A stretch of 64,000 nt of DNA from Ascidiaceihabitans donghaensis (GCF_900302465.1 NZ_OMOR01000002.1:62001-126000), one strand, 5' to 3'; positions 19,438-29,059 are shown, counted from the stretch's first letter. Numbers and translations: made by a program. Notes: generated from the sequence alone by a model not told the origin.

Positions 19438-20634
19438 TTAGGAACCGCCGCCGGAAAAGCCGCGCGGCGCTTGGTCTAGGATGACCACTTTGTTTTCGCG
19501 AATGCTGGCCACAGCCAAACCGCGTTCATTTGTGCCATCGGACCGCAGACGGAAAATACCCGTGGCCCCCTGGAACCCTGCGCCTTGGGTCAACGCACCG
19601 GCACCCAACGGGTTGGACCGCGACCCGCTGACCAAAGCGCCCACTGCCGCGATTCCGTCAAAGGAAAGGCCCGCAATTGGGTGAGGGGCTTTGCCGTAAG
19701 CGCCTTCGTATTTTGCGCGGAAGGCGTTGGCACGGGCTGGATCAGGCAAAGCGAACCAGCCGCCTTGCACACCAGGCAACGCCAGCGTCTGGGCGGGAAT
19801 GTCCCATCGCGTCAGACCGATGTATTGTGTTGTGGCCGGGCGCACACCGGCTTCGGGCAAAAGCTGCGTGATCAAAGGCAATGCGGATGCTGTGTTAGAG
19901 GTCATGAAAACCGCGTTGGCCCCGCCATTGTCCACGGCTGCTTTGATGCGTGGAATGGCCGCGACAACGCCTTCCTGACTTAAAGGATAGTCAACGCTGG
20001 CAGCCAAAGTGGCTCCGGATCGGCTGATCGCATTCTGGATGGCGTTACGTCCCAACTGTCCGGCAACATCCTGCGCACTAACCACCACGATGCGGTCTTT
20101 TCCTTGGGATTTTGCGTAGCTGACAAGGCGGTTTGCCGTGTTGTCGAAGGTTGGCCCAAGCACAAAGACGTTGCCGCCTGCGATGGTCGGGTTGTTGGAA
20201 AAGGCCAATACGTTGACGTTGCTGCCTGCCACCGCGACGCCCACGGCGTTTGCGGCCTCGGCATAAAGGGGGCCAAGAATGATCTGGGCGCCATCGCTGA
20301 CGGCTTGTTTGGCTTGTGTCGCTGCTGTGCCTGCATTGCCTGCTGTGCCGTAAACACGCAGATTGATGTCCACACCTTCCAGATCACGGATCGCCAAACG
20401 GGCCGCATTTTCAAGGCTTTGTGCCAAAAGATCATCGCTTGCAGAGCCGCCCCCGCGTGGCACCAACAGCGCAACGGCGACAGGTTCGCCTTTTTTGACG
20501 CTGGGGCCCGAATTGCCGATAGAGCCAAGAGACAGGTCGTCACAAGCGGCCAGTCCCAAAGCGAAGATTGGCAAAGTGATGACGCGAGATACCCGTAGCA
20601 TTGACTTGCGGGCGGATTGGAAAAGCGCGAACAT
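19438..20634 (-). CDS. Penicillin-binding protein activator, LpoA-like periplasmic lipoprotein
   Basis: A lipoprotein signal with lipobox LGLAAC is followed by a periplasmic-binding-protein fold (VAVALLVPRGGGSASDDLL; GAQIILGPLYAEAANAVG; FDGIAAVGALVSG), as in LpoA/YraM activators of penicillin-binding proteins and the Leu/Ile/Val-binding family. The ATG at 20634 has AAGGGAG upstream; a second ATG 11 codons later is possible. It is divergent from rsmI-yraN-gshB, a conserved neighbourhood in alphaproteobacteria. Its role in cell-wall synthesis is inferred from family. Confidence 0.85.
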   Translation of the reverse strand: MFALFQSARKSMLRVSRVITLPIFALGLAACDDLSLGSIGNSGPSVKKGEPVAVALLVPRGGGSASDDLLAQSLENAARLAIRDLEGVDINLRVYGTAGNAGTAATQAKQAVSDGAQIILGPLYAEAANAVGVAVAGSNVNVLAFSNNPTIAGGNVFVLGPTFDNTANRLVSYAKSQGKDRIVVVSAQDVAGQLGRNAIQNAISRSGATLAASVDYPLSQEGVVAAIPRIKAAVDNGGANAVFMTSNTASALPLITQLLPEAGVRPATTQYIGLTRWDIPAQTLALPGVQGGWFALPDPARANAFRAKYEGAYGKAPHPIAGLSFDGIAAVGALVSGSRSNPLGAGALTQGAGFQGATGIFRLRSDGTNERGLAVASIRENKVVILDQAPRGFSGGGS

Positions 20635-20720
20635 TGGTGCAGTAACTCCCTTAAGGTGTGCGCCTTTTGTGGCGCAGCGATTTTGGTCGATAATAGACGT
20701 CATGAAAGGCGGGTCCAGCT

Positions 20721-21581
20721 TTGAATTTTCAAAAGGTTCCCCTTGCACCGGGGTTGTATTTCGTGGGTGTGCCGATTGGCTCAGCCCGCGATATCACGTT
20801 GCGGGCTTTGGATGTGTTGGCGTCGGCGGATGTGCTGGCGGCGGAAGACACGCGCAGCATGCGAAAACTGATGGATATTCACGGTGTGCCCTTGAACGGA
20901 CGCCGCATCATAGCATTGCATGATCACACGGGGGAAAAGGTGGTGAACGGGCTGCTTGATGCCGTGAAACAAGGGCAATCGGTGGCCTATGCGTCTGAAG
21001 CAGGCATGCCATTGATCGCGGATCCCGGGTTTGAATTAAGCCGGGCTGCGGCGGATGCAGGTGTGATGCAAACCTGTGCGCCGGGCCCGTCCGCAGTCTT
21101 GACGGCTTTGGCTCTGGCTGGTTTGCCAACGGATGCTTTTTTCTTTGCAGGGTTTTTGCCGAATGCAAAAGGTGCGCGGTGTTCCGCCTTGGAAGGTCTG
21201 AAAGCCATTCGCGGAACACTGGCATTTTACGAATCGCCCAAACGCTTAGGGGCCACACTAAAAGATGCGGCGCGCGTCCTGGGGGACGGGCGCAAAGCCG
21301 TCGTGTGCCGCGAGCTTACAAAAAAGTTCGAAGAGGTGACGCGTGGCACGCTGGGCGAACTGGCCCAAGATTTCTCGGGGCGGTCGGTTAAGGGCGAAAT
21401 CGTTTTGTTGGTCGATCGGGGTGATTTACAGATTGTTAGCGAAACAGACCTAGAAACAGCCTTGGGCGTTGCTTTGGGGCAGATGTCCATGCGCGATGCC
21501 GTCGATGCGGTGTCGGCCGCACATGATACGCCACGCCGCAAGGTGTACCAGTTGGCGTTGGATATGGGGAAAGACAGTTGA
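20721..21581 (+). CDS. rsmI: 16S rRNA (cytidine 1402-2'-O)-methyltransferase
   Basis: RsmI methylates C1402 of 16S rRNA. The 286 residues match the tetrapyrrole-methylase fold: LYFVGVPIGSARDITLRALD, ADVLAAEDTRSMRKLMD, ASEAGMPLIADPGFEL, PGPSAVLTALALAGLP and FYESPKRLG. The only start compatible with the conserved N-terminus is TTG at 20721; the nearby ATG at 20702 is in another frame. It overlaps yraN by 4 bases and is divergent from the LpoA-like gene. Confidence 0.94.
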   Translation: MNFQKVPLAPGLYFVGVPIGSARDITLRALDVLASADVLAAEDTRSMRKLMDIHGVPLNGRRIIALHDHTGEKVVNGLLDAVKQGQSVAYASEAGMPLIADPGFELSRAAADAGVMQTCAPGPSAVLTALALAGLPTDAFFFAGFLPNAKGARCSALEGLKAIRGTLAFYESPKRLGATLKDAARVLGDGRKAVVCRELTKKFEEVTRGTLGELAQDFSGRSVKGEIVLLVDRGDLQIVSETDLETALGVALGQMSMRDAVDAVSAAHDTPRRKVYQLALDMGKDS

Positions 21582-21946
21582 ACAGACATTTCAGGGGAAA
21601 AACGGCCTATCATGCGGGTTTGTCCGCGGAAGATCGTATTTCCACTGACTATGAACGCCGCGGGTGTCCCGTCGCGCGTCGTCGCTGGCGGGGTGCCGCC
21701 GGTGAAATCGATCTGATTGCCCGTGACGGGGATGGCCTGATCTTTATCGAAGTCAAACAAAGCCGGTCTTTTGATCGGGCGGTGCAACGTGTCAGCCCCC
21801 GCCAGATGCAGCGCATTTATGCGGCCGCCGAAGAATTTTTGGCGGGTGAGCCGCGTGGCGCTTTGACGAATGTCCGCTTTGATGTCGCACTTGTGAATGG
21901 CCAAGGCGAGGTGCGGATCATTGAAAATGCCTTTGGACATGGCTGA
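21578..21946 (+). CDS. yraN: YraN family protein (UPF0102), predicted nuclease fold
   Basis: A 122-residue UPF0102 protein with GLSAEDRISTDYERRG, the conserved GEIDLIARDGDGLIFIEVK and RISPRQ-like VSPRQMQRIY segment. The GEID...EVK pattern is that of PD-(D/E)XK nuclease-like folds, but the biological role is not established. The start is TTG at 21578 inside a TTGA overlap with the rsmI stop, so both members of this pair use TTG. It often neighbours rsmI and lpoA homologues. Confidence 0.9.
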   Translation: MNRHFRGKTAYHAGLSAEDRISTDYERRGCPVARRRWRGAAGEIDLIARDGDGLIFIEVKQSRSFDRAVQRVSPRQMQRIYAAAEEFLAGEPRGALTNVRFDVALVNGQGEVRIIENAFGHG

Positions 21947-22005
21947 CCCATTGCACCGCTGCCATTGCTGCGCCATTTAAGGTGTTAGCAATATAAAGGT
22001 GCCGC

Positions 22006-22941
22006 ATGAAAATCGCTTTCCAGATGGATCCAATTGCCGACGTCAATATTGACGCCGACAGCAGCTTTCGCTTGGCCGAAGAGGCGCAAGCCCGTGGTCA
22101 CACGTTGTTCTTTTATGCGCCTGATCAGCTGGCCTATCAAGAAGGGCGCATGACAGCGCACGGTCATGATTTTACAGTCCAACGTGTGCAGGGTGACCAT
22201 GCCCATCTTGGTCCGCTGCGCGAAGTGGATTTGACCGATTTTGACGTCGTCTGGCTGCGCCAAGACCCGCCATTCGATATGCATTACATCACGACAACGC
22301 ATCTTCTGGATCGTTTGGCCCCTGATGTTCTGGTTGTGAATGACCCTTTCTGGGTGCGCAACTATCCCGAAAAGCTTCTTGTTCTGGATTTCCCCGACCT
22401 GACACCGCCCACCACCATTGCGCGGGATCTGGACACCATCAAGGCGTTTAAAGCCAAGCACGGCGATGTCATCCTGAAACCGCTTTATGGCAATGGCGGC
22501 GCGGGTGTATTTCGCCTGACGCCAGACGATCGCAATCTGAGTTCCCTGCATGAGCTATTTACTGGGTTCAGCCGCGAGCCTTTGATTGTGCAGAAATTTT
22601 TGCCCGATGTGTCCAATGGCGACAAACGTGTAATCTTGGTAGACGGTGAACCGGTCGGTGCCATCAACCGCGTGCCAGCTGCCGGTGAAACAAGGTCGAA
22701 TATGCACGTCGGTGGCCGGCCTGAAAAAATTGGCCTGACAGACCGTGATCTGGAAATTTGTGCCCGCATTGGCTCGCTTTTGAAGGAAAAGGGTCAGGTG
22801 TTTGTCGGTATCGACGTCATCGGAGATTACCTGACAGAGATCAACGTGACCTCGCCCACCGGTATTCAGGAGCTGGAGCGTTTCGATGGTGTAAACATCG
22901 CCGCCAAGATTTGGGAGGCCATCGAGGCCAAGCGACCATGA
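22006..22941 (+). CDS. gshB: Glutathione synthetase
   Basis: GshB ligates gamma-glutamylcysteine and glycine with ATP. The 311-residue ATP-grasp protein begins [20 protein letters not shown], has [20 protein letters not shown], the ATP-loop [15 protein letters not shown], and ends [16 protein letters not shown], all canonical. It is 59 bases downstream of yraN and its stop overlaps the start of the esterase gene (ATGA). Confidence 0.96.
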   Translation: MKIAFQMDPIADVNIDADSSFRLAEEAQARGHTLFFYAPDQLAYQEGRMTAHGHDFTVQRVQGDHAHLGPLREVDLTDFDVVWLRQDPPFDMHYITTTHLLDRLAPDVLVVNDPFWVRNYPEKLLVLDFPDLTPPTTIARDLDTIKAFKAKHGDVILKPLYGNGGAGVFRLTPDDRNLSSLHELFTGFSREPLIVQKFLPDVSNGDKRVILVDGEPVGAINRVPAAGETRSNMHVGGRPEKIGLTDRDLEICARIGSLLKEKGQVFVGIDVIGDYLTEINVTSPTGIQELERFDGVNIAAKIWEAIEAKRP

Positions 22942-23852
22942 GTTGGCAAAAGTCACTTTTGAACCCGTGGCTGCGCTGGACCGAACGTCCCCATATGGCG
23001 CGGGTTCAGGACCCAGAAAAACTGCGTCGATCCTTTGAAAACAAAGCGCGATTGTTTTTTCATGGACCGCGTGGAACCACTAAAGACTGGATGGATTGTG
23101 GGGGCGTAAAATCGCTGCACCTGTCTGGCCCATGGGTCAATGATGGCAGTGTGTTGTTGTATTTTCACGGCGGAGGCTATGTGTTTGGCAGCCCGCACAC
23201 ACATGCCGCGATGCTGGCACAACTGGCTGCGCGTGTGGGTGTTGAAGCCGTCTTGCCGCAGTATCCGTTGTCTCCGGAACATCCCTTTCCCGCTGCGTTG
23301 AATGCGGCGCATGCAGCCTATTCGGGTCTTTTGGAACAGGGCTATCGGACCGATCAGATTGTCATGGGCGGGGACAGTGCTGGCGGCAATCTGGTGTTGG
23401 CTTTGCTTGCGCAGCTTGTGCAAGAGGGTGCCGATCTGCCAGCCGGTGTGTTTGCTTTTTCGCCGCTGACCGATTTGGCGTATTCCGGGGCCAGTTTTTC
23501 TGTCAACGCAGCCCGCGACGTGGTTCTGCCGGCAGAGCGGGCGTTGGATATGATGCAGATGTTTTTGAACGCTCAAGATCCGTCTGATCCTTTGATCAGC
23601 CCTGTTCATGCCGATTTCACGGGTGCATGCCCTGTTTGGATGTGTGTTGGAGATACCGAAATTTTACTGGACGACACACGACGGATTGTGTCCGCCATGC
23701 AGCGCCAGGGTGTTGATGTTCAGATGCACATTGAACGTGATTTGCCCCATGTTTGGCCGCTGTTTCACAACATCTTGCCTGAAGGGCGGGCGACGCTGGA
23801 TCAGTTGGCGGGGTGGATCAAGCCTCTGCTGCGCTTGCAAGGCGGAAGCTAA
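22938..23852 (+). CDS. Alpha/beta hydrolase, hormone-sensitive lipase family esterase
   Basis: A 304-residue carboxylesterase-type hydrolase with the oxyanion motif [10 protein letters not shown], the nucleophile elbow GGDSAGGN, a probable acid residue near [10 protein letters not shown] and the catalytic His in DLPHVWPLF. These define the HSL (family IV) group; the substrate is unknown. It starts at the ATG overlapping the gshB stop. Its 3' end overlaps the opposing comM gene by 35 bases. Confidence 0.9.
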   Translation: MSWQKSLLNPWLRWTERPHMARVQDPEKLRRSFENKARLFFHGPRGTTKDWMDCGGVKSLHLSGPWVNDGSVLLYFHGGGYVFGSPHTHAAMLAQLAARVGVEAVLPQYPLSPEHPFPAALNAAHAAYSGLLEQGYRTDQIVMGGDSAGGNLVLALLAQLVQEGADLPAGVFAFSPLTDLAYSGASFSVNAARDVVLPAERALDMMQMFLNAQDPSDPLISPVHADFTGACPVWMCVGDTEILLDDTRRIVSAMQRQGVDVQMHIERDLPHVWPLFHNILPEGRATLDQLAGWIKPLLRLQGGS

Positions 23853-25332
23853 CGGCTTCGGCAAGGTGGTTGGCGCGTACGGTTTCCGACCCGTCAAGGT
23901 CGGCGATGGTGCGTGCGACGCGCAAAACCCTGTGATACCCGCGCGCCGACAGCTTGAACCTTTCGGCGGCTTTTGTCAGCAGGTCGCGGCCCTCTGTGTC
24001 GAGTGTTGCGATGTCTGACAAGGCCTCGCCTGCGGCATCGGCATTCGAGCGCATGTCGGGCGTATCTTTAAACCTGTCCTGTTGCACCGCACGTGCCGTG
24101 GCCACCCGATCGCGGACGTCTTTGGAGCTGTCACCGCTGCTGGGTAAATCCAGATCGGTGAAGGCCACGGGCGGCACGTCGACCCGCATGTCAAACCGGT
24201 CCATCAGCGGTCCCGAAATGCGCCCCAGATAATCCTGACCACACATAGGCACCTTGGCGCATGCCCTGTCGGGATCTGTCAGGTAGCCACATTTGCACGG
24301 ATTGGCCGCAGCCACCAACATGAACTTACAAGGATATTTCACATGGGCATTGGCCCGCGCGATCATCACTTCGCCTGTTTCAATCGGTTGTCGTAGTGTT
24401 TCCAGCACGGTTCGGGGGAATTCGGGAAACTCGTCCATGAACAACACACCATTGTGCGCCAAAGACACCTCGCCGGGTTTCGCCCCGCGCCCGCCGCCTA
24501 TGATGGCCGCCATAGAGGCCGTATGGTGAGGTTCGCGGAAGGGTCGTGCTTTTGAGATACCCCCTGCGTCCAGCAAGCCGGACAGCGAATGAATCATGGA
24601 TGTTTCCAACGCCTCCACCGGTGAAAGAGGTGGCAATATGCCGGGCAATCGCGCAGCGAGCATCGATTTGCCAGACCCGGGTGTGCCGACAAACATGATG
24701 TGGTGCCGTCCGGCGGCGGCAATTTCCAATGCCCGTTTGGCGCGTTCTTGCCCTTTCACGTCGCGCAGATCACGCAAAGAACCGGCTTGTGTTACTTCGC
24801 CCGGTTGCGCGGGGCTGATGGGGGCCTGTCCGGTGAAATGTCGTGTGACATCGCCCAGGGACGCGGCGGCGATGACTTGCGTGTTGCCCACCCATGCGGC
24901 TTCGGGACCGGAGGCTTTGGGGCAAAGCAGACCACGGTTTTGTTCGGCTGCGGCCATGGCAGCAGGCAATGCGCCGACCACAGGCACAAGAGTGCCATCC
25001 AACGACAACTCGCCCAAGGCAACAAAGCTTTCGGTGATGTCATGCGGAATGATCTCCAAGGCCGCCAGCAGCGCCATCGCAATTGGCAGATCAAAATGCG
25101 ATCCTTCTTTGGGCAGATCGGCAGGCGACAGATTTATGGTGATCCGTTTGGAAGGCAACGCGATGGACATTGCCCCAAGGGCGGTGCGGACCCTGTCACG
25201 GGCTTCGGATACAGCCTTGTCAGGCAAGCCCACGATCGAAAAAGCAGGCATGCCGGGTGTCACAGCGCATTGCACTTCGACTTGGCGGGCTTCGACCCCT
25301 TGGAATGCCACAGTGTAGGCGCGAGAGACCAT
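23818..25332 (-). CDS. comM: YifB/ComM family Mg-chelatase-like AAA ATPase
   Basis: ComM is a hexameric helicase that promotes branch migration during natural transformation. The 504-residue protein has the Lon-protease-like N-terminal domain (INLSPADLPKEGSHFDLPIA), Walker A GTPGSGKSMLAARLPGILPP, Walker B with MDEFPEFPR, a four-Cys segment CKCGYLTDPDRACAKVPMCG and the C-terminal chelatase domain. MVSRAYTVAFQG at 25332 matches the usual start. Despite the chelatase resemblance it is not part of bacteriochlorophyll synthesis. Confidence 0.93.
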   Translation of the reverse strand: MVSRAYTVAFQGVEARQVEVQCAVTPGMPAFSIVGLPDKAVSEARDRVRTALGAMSIALPSKRITINLSPADLPKEGSHFDLPIAMALLAALEIIPHDITESFVALGELSLDGTLVPVVGALPAAMAAAEQNRGLLCPKASGPEAAWVGNTQVIAAASLGDVTRHFTGQAPISPAQPGEVTQAGSLRDLRDVKGQERAKRALEIAAAGRHHIMFVGTPGSGKSMLAARLPGILPPLSPVEALETSMIHSLSGLLDAGGISKARPFREPHHTASMAAIIGGGRGAKPGEVSLAHNGVLFMDEFPEFPRTVLETLRQPIETGEVMIARANAHVKYPCKFMLVAAANPCKCGYLTDPDRACAKVPMCGQDYLGRISGPLMDRFDMRVDVPPVAFTDLDLPSSGDSSKDVRDRVATARAVQQDRFKDTPDMRSNADAAGEALSDIATLDTEGRDLLTKAAERFKLSARGYHRVLRVARTIADLDGSETVRANHLAEAVSFRLASAAEA

Positions 25333-25424
25333 GGCCCCCTCCGGTTGCAACGTATGGTTAACGGCTAGCGAAGGGGGGTTTAAGATTGGTTAACGCGTGC
25401 CGCATGCGGCGAACATTCTGTGTG

Positions 25425-26102
25425 CTATACCGGCCAGTCTTTTGTGGGCACGCCCATGTCGTAGGGGAACGGGTCATATGTGACCTCTTGCCCCAATGCC
25501 CGCCATGCCTTAAAGGCGCTGTCATTCAAAACGGTCATGCAATAGTTGCGCGCCGCGTCCGACACGGGCAAATCGTAGCCTACAATACGCGCGGCCACAG
25601 GCGCGAACATGGCATCCGCAATGGAATAAGCCCCAAACAGCCAAGGCCCGTCGCTTTTGAAACGGCTTGCATGGGCCCATAGAACCTCGATCCGGTCCAG
25701 ATCCGATTGCAACGCGGCGTCCACCGCAAAGCCCACATTCACATGTTGCAACTGCATCGGGCATTGGCCGCGAATTGCCCCGAAACTGGACGCCATTTCG
25801 GCGCTGATCCAACGGGCTGTGGCCCGTGCTGCTGCATCCTTTGGCCACATATGTGCATCAGGGTTTTGTTCAGCCAAGGTTTCCGCCATAGCAAGGCTTT
25901 CACCAACCACTGTTCCATCTGCCAGTCGCAAAGTTGGCACCAGTTTTGCAGGGGCAAGGTGGGCCATTTCATCGGCCATCGTGCCAGCATACAGCCCCAC
26001 CAAATGTGTGTTAAAATCCAGCCCGAATTTTTCGAGCATCAGCCAGCCGCGCAGCGACCAGGACGAAAAGGTGCGATCACCGATATACAAATCATAAGTC
26101 AT
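25425..26102 (-). CDS. Glutathione S-transferase family protein
   Basis: A 225-residue GST. The N-terminal thioredoxin-like domain has YIGDRTFSSWSLRGWLML (with a Ser-rich active-site region), KLVPTLRLADGTVVGESLAM (cis-Pro and the glutathione-binding ES). The C-terminal helical domain has WLFGAYSIADAMFAPVA. MTYDLYIG at 26102 is chosen as the family-like start. It lies between comM and the cobU pair on the same strand. Substrate unknown. Confidence 0.9.
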   Translation of the reverse strand: MTYDLYIGDRTFSSWSLRGWLMLEKFGLDFNTHLVGLYAGTMADEMAHLAPAKLVPTLRLADGTVVGESLAMAETLAEQNPDAHMWPKDAAARATARWISAEMASSFGAIRGQCPMQLQHVNVGFAVDAALQSDLDRIEVLWAHASRFKSDGPWLFGAYSIADAMFAPVAARIVGYDLPVSDAARNYCMTVLNDSAFKAWRALGQEVTYDPFPYDMGVPTKDWPV

Positions 26103-26162
26103 GGGCCAAAGCGTAATCCGGTCTCGACACATCGCGCAAACAGCGTTTTGTGCGCAGCTTCA

Positions 26163-26756
26163 TCACAAGAGGTGATTGATCCGCGTCACCCGGTCTTGGG
26201 GGCGTGTCCAATCAATGGTGGTCACAGACAGGTTGTCGATTTTATGCCCCAGCACCTGTTGGGCCGAAATGCCCATCGCCTGTTGCACTTGTGTCAGGAT
26301 CGCTCCGAAATGCGCCACGGCGATGATGTGCCTGCCCGGATTTTGCTGTGCGATGTGCTGCACAGCGGTATGCACCCTATGGGCTGCGTCGTTCCAGCTT
26401 TCGCCGCCCGGTGGGGTCGCATCACCCGGTGTTTCCCAATACGTGCGGCTGAGTGTCGGATGCCGATCTGAAATATCTGAAAAATGTACCCCGTCCCATG
26501 ACCCGAAATGCAATTCACGCAATCCGGCCGCATGTGGCAGCCGCTGACGATTTGCGGCCACTGCGTCTGCGGTATCGATGCAACGCATCAAATCGGAACT
26601 GATGACCAATGCGTCTTCTGGCAGCGCATCGCACACCCGCTTTAATTGATCTGCGTCAGACAAATCCGCTGGAACGTCCCGCCATCCGACAAACGTCTTT
26701 TGATGCGTTGGCCCATGCCGGACCCAGTGCCACGTTGTTGTGTGAAGTAAGCTCAT
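26163..26756 (-). CDS. Histidine phosphatase family protein, possibly alpha-ribazole phosphatase (CobC-like)
   Basis: A 197-residue phosphoglycerate-mutase-fold phosphatase. It shows the catalytic RHG in HWVRHGPTHQK, SSDLMRCIDTADAV, the ELHFGSWDG acid motif and the second His in AVAHFGAILT. The start overlaps the stop of the cobU/cobP gene (4 bases), which suggests a job in nucleotide-loop assembly of cobalamin, that is, dephosphorylation of alpha-ribazole phosphate. The family is broad, so function is inferred from position. Confidence 0.82.
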   Translation of the reverse strand: MSLLHTTTWHWVRHGPTHQKTFVGWRDVPADLSDADQLKRVCDALPEDALVISSDLMRCIDTADAVAANRQRLPHAAGLRELHFGSWDGVHFSDISDRHPTLSRTYWETPGDATPPGGESWNDAAHRVHTAVQHIAQQNPGRHIIAVAHFGAILTQVQQAMGISAQQVLGHKIDNLSVTTIDWTRPQDRVTRINHLL

Positions 26757-27274
26757 GGCAGGGTTCCTTTCAGGACATTGGGCAGTCCAGCGACCACTTG
26801 CACCACCAATGAAGCTTGAGAGGCCAAAGCGATGTTCAAACGCCCCTGTGCTTCTCGAAAGCGGCGCGACAACGCGTTGTCGGGCACAATGCCCTGACCC
26901 ACTTCGTTAGACACAATCACACATGGGGCGGTACATGCGGCCAGTGCTGTTCGCAGGCTGTGCTCCGCGTCGGCCAGATCATGTTCTTCCAGCAAGTGGT
27001 TGGTCAGCCACATGGTGGCACAATCGATCAAAACACAATCGTTCGCGGTGACGTCCTGCAATGCAGGCGCAATATCGAAGGGGGCATCAATGCTACGCCA
27101 CCTCTCATCCCGCCGCGCTTGATGAACATCAACACGTTTTTTCGTCTCATCGTCCCAGATGCGTGAAGTGGCCACATAAACAGGGGATAACCGACTGTTT
27201 AGGATAAGGTTTTCCGCGAAGACCGACTTGCCCGAGGCAGCGCCGCCTAGGATGAAAGACAATGGAGGCAACAT
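26753..27274 (-). CDS. cobU: Adenosylcobinamide kinase / adenosylcobinamide-phosphate guanylyltransferase
   Basis: CobU (CobP) phosphorylates adenosylcobinamide and then attaches GMP, activating the corrin for lower-ligand assembly. The 173 residues show the P-loop FILGGAASGKSVFAE, the VYVATSRIWDDETKKRVDVH stretch, RRDERW and IVSNEVGQGIVP, all diagnostic. MLPPLSFILGG at 27274 is chosen from the P-loop position. It is divergent from rpoH2 and coupled to the phosphatase. No cobalamin riboswitch was seen in the 91-base region upstream. Confidence 0.93.
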   Translation of the reverse strand: MLPPLSFILGGAASGKSVFAENLILNSRLSPVYVATSRIWDDETKKRVDVHQARRDERWRSIDAPFDIAPALQDVTANDCVLIDCATMWLTNHLLEEHDLADAEHSLRTALAACTAPCVIVSNEVGQGIVPDNALSRRFREAQGRLNIALASQASLVVQVVAGLPNVLKGTLP

Positions 27275-27292
27275 TTTTTCCAACTTTGTGGT

Positions 27293-27319
27293 GAACCAAA
27301 CCGTGGATGACTGCGTATC
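27293..27319 (+). promoter_or_regulatory. Possible ECF-sigma promoter of rpoH2
   Basis: GAACC at 27293-27297 and CGTATC at 27314-27319 are 16 bases apart, resembling an ECF-type promoter (GGAAC-N16/17-CGTT class). The -10-like element ends 46 bases before the rpoH2 start. The -35 is TGAACC rather than GGAACC, so this is tentative. Confidence 0.4.
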
Positions 27320-27365
27320 TCTATCAACTGCGCAGAACAAGCGCACTGATTAGGGGGATGCCACG

Positions 27366-28244
27366 ATGGCTTTAGATACAGCAAGAGACATGACCTTGTC
27401 GCGGGTGGCCATGAAGGCCGAACTGTTGGATGCAGACACGGAACTACGGCTGGCATATGCGTGGCGCGACGAGCGATGCGAAAAGTCACTGCACCGCCTG
27501 ATCACGGCCTACATGCGGCTGGCGATTTCGATGGCCTCCAAGTTCAAACGCTACGGCGCCCCCATGAACGATCTGATTCAGGAAGCGGGCCTTGGTCTTA
27601 TGAAAGCGGCCGAAAAATTCGACCCCGACCGGGGCGTGCGGTTTTCAACCTATGCAGTGTGGTGGATCAAAGCGTCCATTCAAGACTATGTGATGCGGAA
27701 CTGGTCTATGGTGCGCACAGGATCGACATCGTCGCAAAAGTCCCTGTTCTTTAACATGCGCCGTGTTCAAGCGCGGCTGGAAAGGGAAAGTGCTTCAGCC
27801 GGTGCACCTTTGGACAAACATCAGCTGCGCCAGATGATCTCTACGGAAATTGGTGTGCCGTTGCACGATGTTGAAATGATGGAAGGGCGTTTGTCCGGCT
27901 CTGACTATTCGTTGAATGCCACCCAGTCCGTTGAAGACGAGGGGCGCGAATGGATTGATGCGTTGGAAGACGACAGCGCCCAAGCCGCCGAGGTCGTTGA
28001 ACACGAACACGACACGGAACAATTGCGGGCTTGGTTGTTGGACGCCATGAACGGATTGAACGAACGCGAACGTTTTATCGTGCGCGAACGCAAGCTGCGG
28101 GACACGCCGCGTACGTTGGAAAGTCTGGGAACAGAGCTGTCCCTGTCCAAAGAACGGGTCCGCCAGTTGGAAGCCGCCGCTTTTGGAAAAATGCGTAAAG
28201 CGCTGGAAAGTCAAAGCAAGGAAGTGCATCACTTCCTACTATGA
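27366..28244 (+). CDS. rpoH2: RNA polymerase sigma-32 family factor RpoH2
   Basis: A 292-residue group-3 sigma factor: region 2 (DLIQEAGLGLMKAAEKFDPD, FSTYAVWWIKASIQDYVMRN), the RpoH box QKSLFFNMRR at 124-133, and region 4 HTH (ESLGTELSLSKERVRQLEAA). Phototrophic and marine Rhodobacteraceae carry two rpoH genes; the paralog of this type serves singlet-oxygen and oxidative stress. Assignment as RpoH2 rather than RpoH1 is from overall pattern and is less certain than the family. AGGGGG precedes the ATG. The stop overlaps the chaN start. Confidence 0.88.
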   Translation: MALDTARDMTLSRVAMKAELLDADTELRLAYAWRDERCEKSLHRLITAYMRLAISMASKFKRYGAPMNDLIQEAGLGLMKAAEKFDPDRGVRFSTYAVWWIKASIQDYVMRNWSMVRTGSTSSQKSLFFNMRRVQARLERESASAGAPLDKHQLRQMISTEIGVPLHDVEMMEGRLSGSDYSLNATQSVEDEGREWIDALEDDSAQAAEVVEHEHDTEQLRAWLLDAMNGLNERERFIVRERKLRDTPRTLESLGTELSLSKERVRQLEAAAFGKMRKALESQSKEVHHFLL

Positions 28245-29029
28245 GCCTAGTATTGAAAATCGCATTTGCACTGGCCGTCCTGACAGGGGCGGCTTTTGCG
28301 TCTGAAGAACGCCTTGCATGGGGCATTCAGCAGGATGTGCTGATTATTGGCGAATTGCATGACAATCACGATCACCACCAGCGGCAAGAGGCTGCGATCA
28401 GGGATTTGGCCCCCAAAGCAGTTGTGTTCGAGATGCTGACGCCAAGCGAAGGTGAGGCTTTGCGCGATGTGGCCCGAGACGAAACTGCGATGAAGGCCGC
28501 GACACTGGATTTTCATTGGTCCAACATTGCGGACTATGCCAGTGTTCTGGCAAACAGCGATGTCATCATAGGGGCGGCCGTCGAACGCGACGCTATTATG
28601 CAATCGTTTTCAGAGGGGGCTGCGGCAGTTTTTGGACCCGATGCTGATAAATACGGCCTGACAAGCCAATTGAATGAAACAGAATTGCAAACCCGCATGA
28701 CACTCCAGTTCAAAGCACATTGCGACGCGATGCCGATGGACATGATGGGTGGCATGGTCGAGGCACAGCGACTGAAAGACGCTGTGTTTGCGCGGGTGGT
28801 GGTCAAAGCGTTGGAAACACACGGAAGCCCGGTGGTTTTGATCACAGGGAACGGACACGCGCGAATGGATTGGGGGGTGCCGGTCTACCTTGAAAAGGCT
28901 GACCCGAAGTTGAGGGTTCACAGCATTGGCCAAGGCGAAGACGACAGCGCGCCGCAAGGGGTGTTCAGTCAAGTGGTCTTCAGCCCTCAGGCTGTCCGTG
29001 ACGCAGACCCTTGCGCGGCCTTTCAATAA
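28241..29029 (+). CDS. ChaN family lipoprotein-like heme-binding protein
   Basis: A 262-residue exported protein with an N-terminal signal segment (LKIAFALAVLTGAAFA) and the ChaN hallmarks LIIGELHDNHDHHQRQEAAI near the N-terminus, VFEMLTP, and VLITGNGHARMDWGVP near the C-terminus. The family includes Campylobacter ChaN, which binds heme; no lipobox Cys is evident here. Its ATG overlaps the rpoH2 stop, so it is co-translated with a stress sigma factor, hinting at a heme, iron or oxidative-stress role. Confidence 0.82.
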   Translation: MSLVLKIAFALAVLTGAAFASEERLAWGIQQDVLIIGELHDNHDHHQRQEAAIRDLAPKAVVFEMLTPSEGEALRDVARDETAMKAATLDFHWSNIADYASVLANSDVIIGAAVERDAIMQSFSEGAAAVFGPDADKYGLTSQLNETELQTRMTLQFKAHCDAMPMDMMGGMVEAQRLKDAVFARVVVKALETHGSPVVLITGNGHARMDWGVPVYLEKADPKLRVHSIGQGEDDSAPQGVFSQVVFSPQAVRDADPCAAFQ

Positions 29030-29059
29030 CCCTGTCATTGTCCTAAAAAATCCCGGGGT

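Noticed and set aside
23818-25332. Magnesium chelatase subunit for bacteriochlorophyll synthesis
   Set aside because: The Lon-like N-terminal domain, Cys segment and length identify YifB/ComM; it is not BchI or BchD.
27275-27365. Possible cobalamin riboswitch before cobU
   Set aside because: The region is only 91 bases, shared with the rpoH2 promoter, and no B12-box-like segment or long leader was seen.
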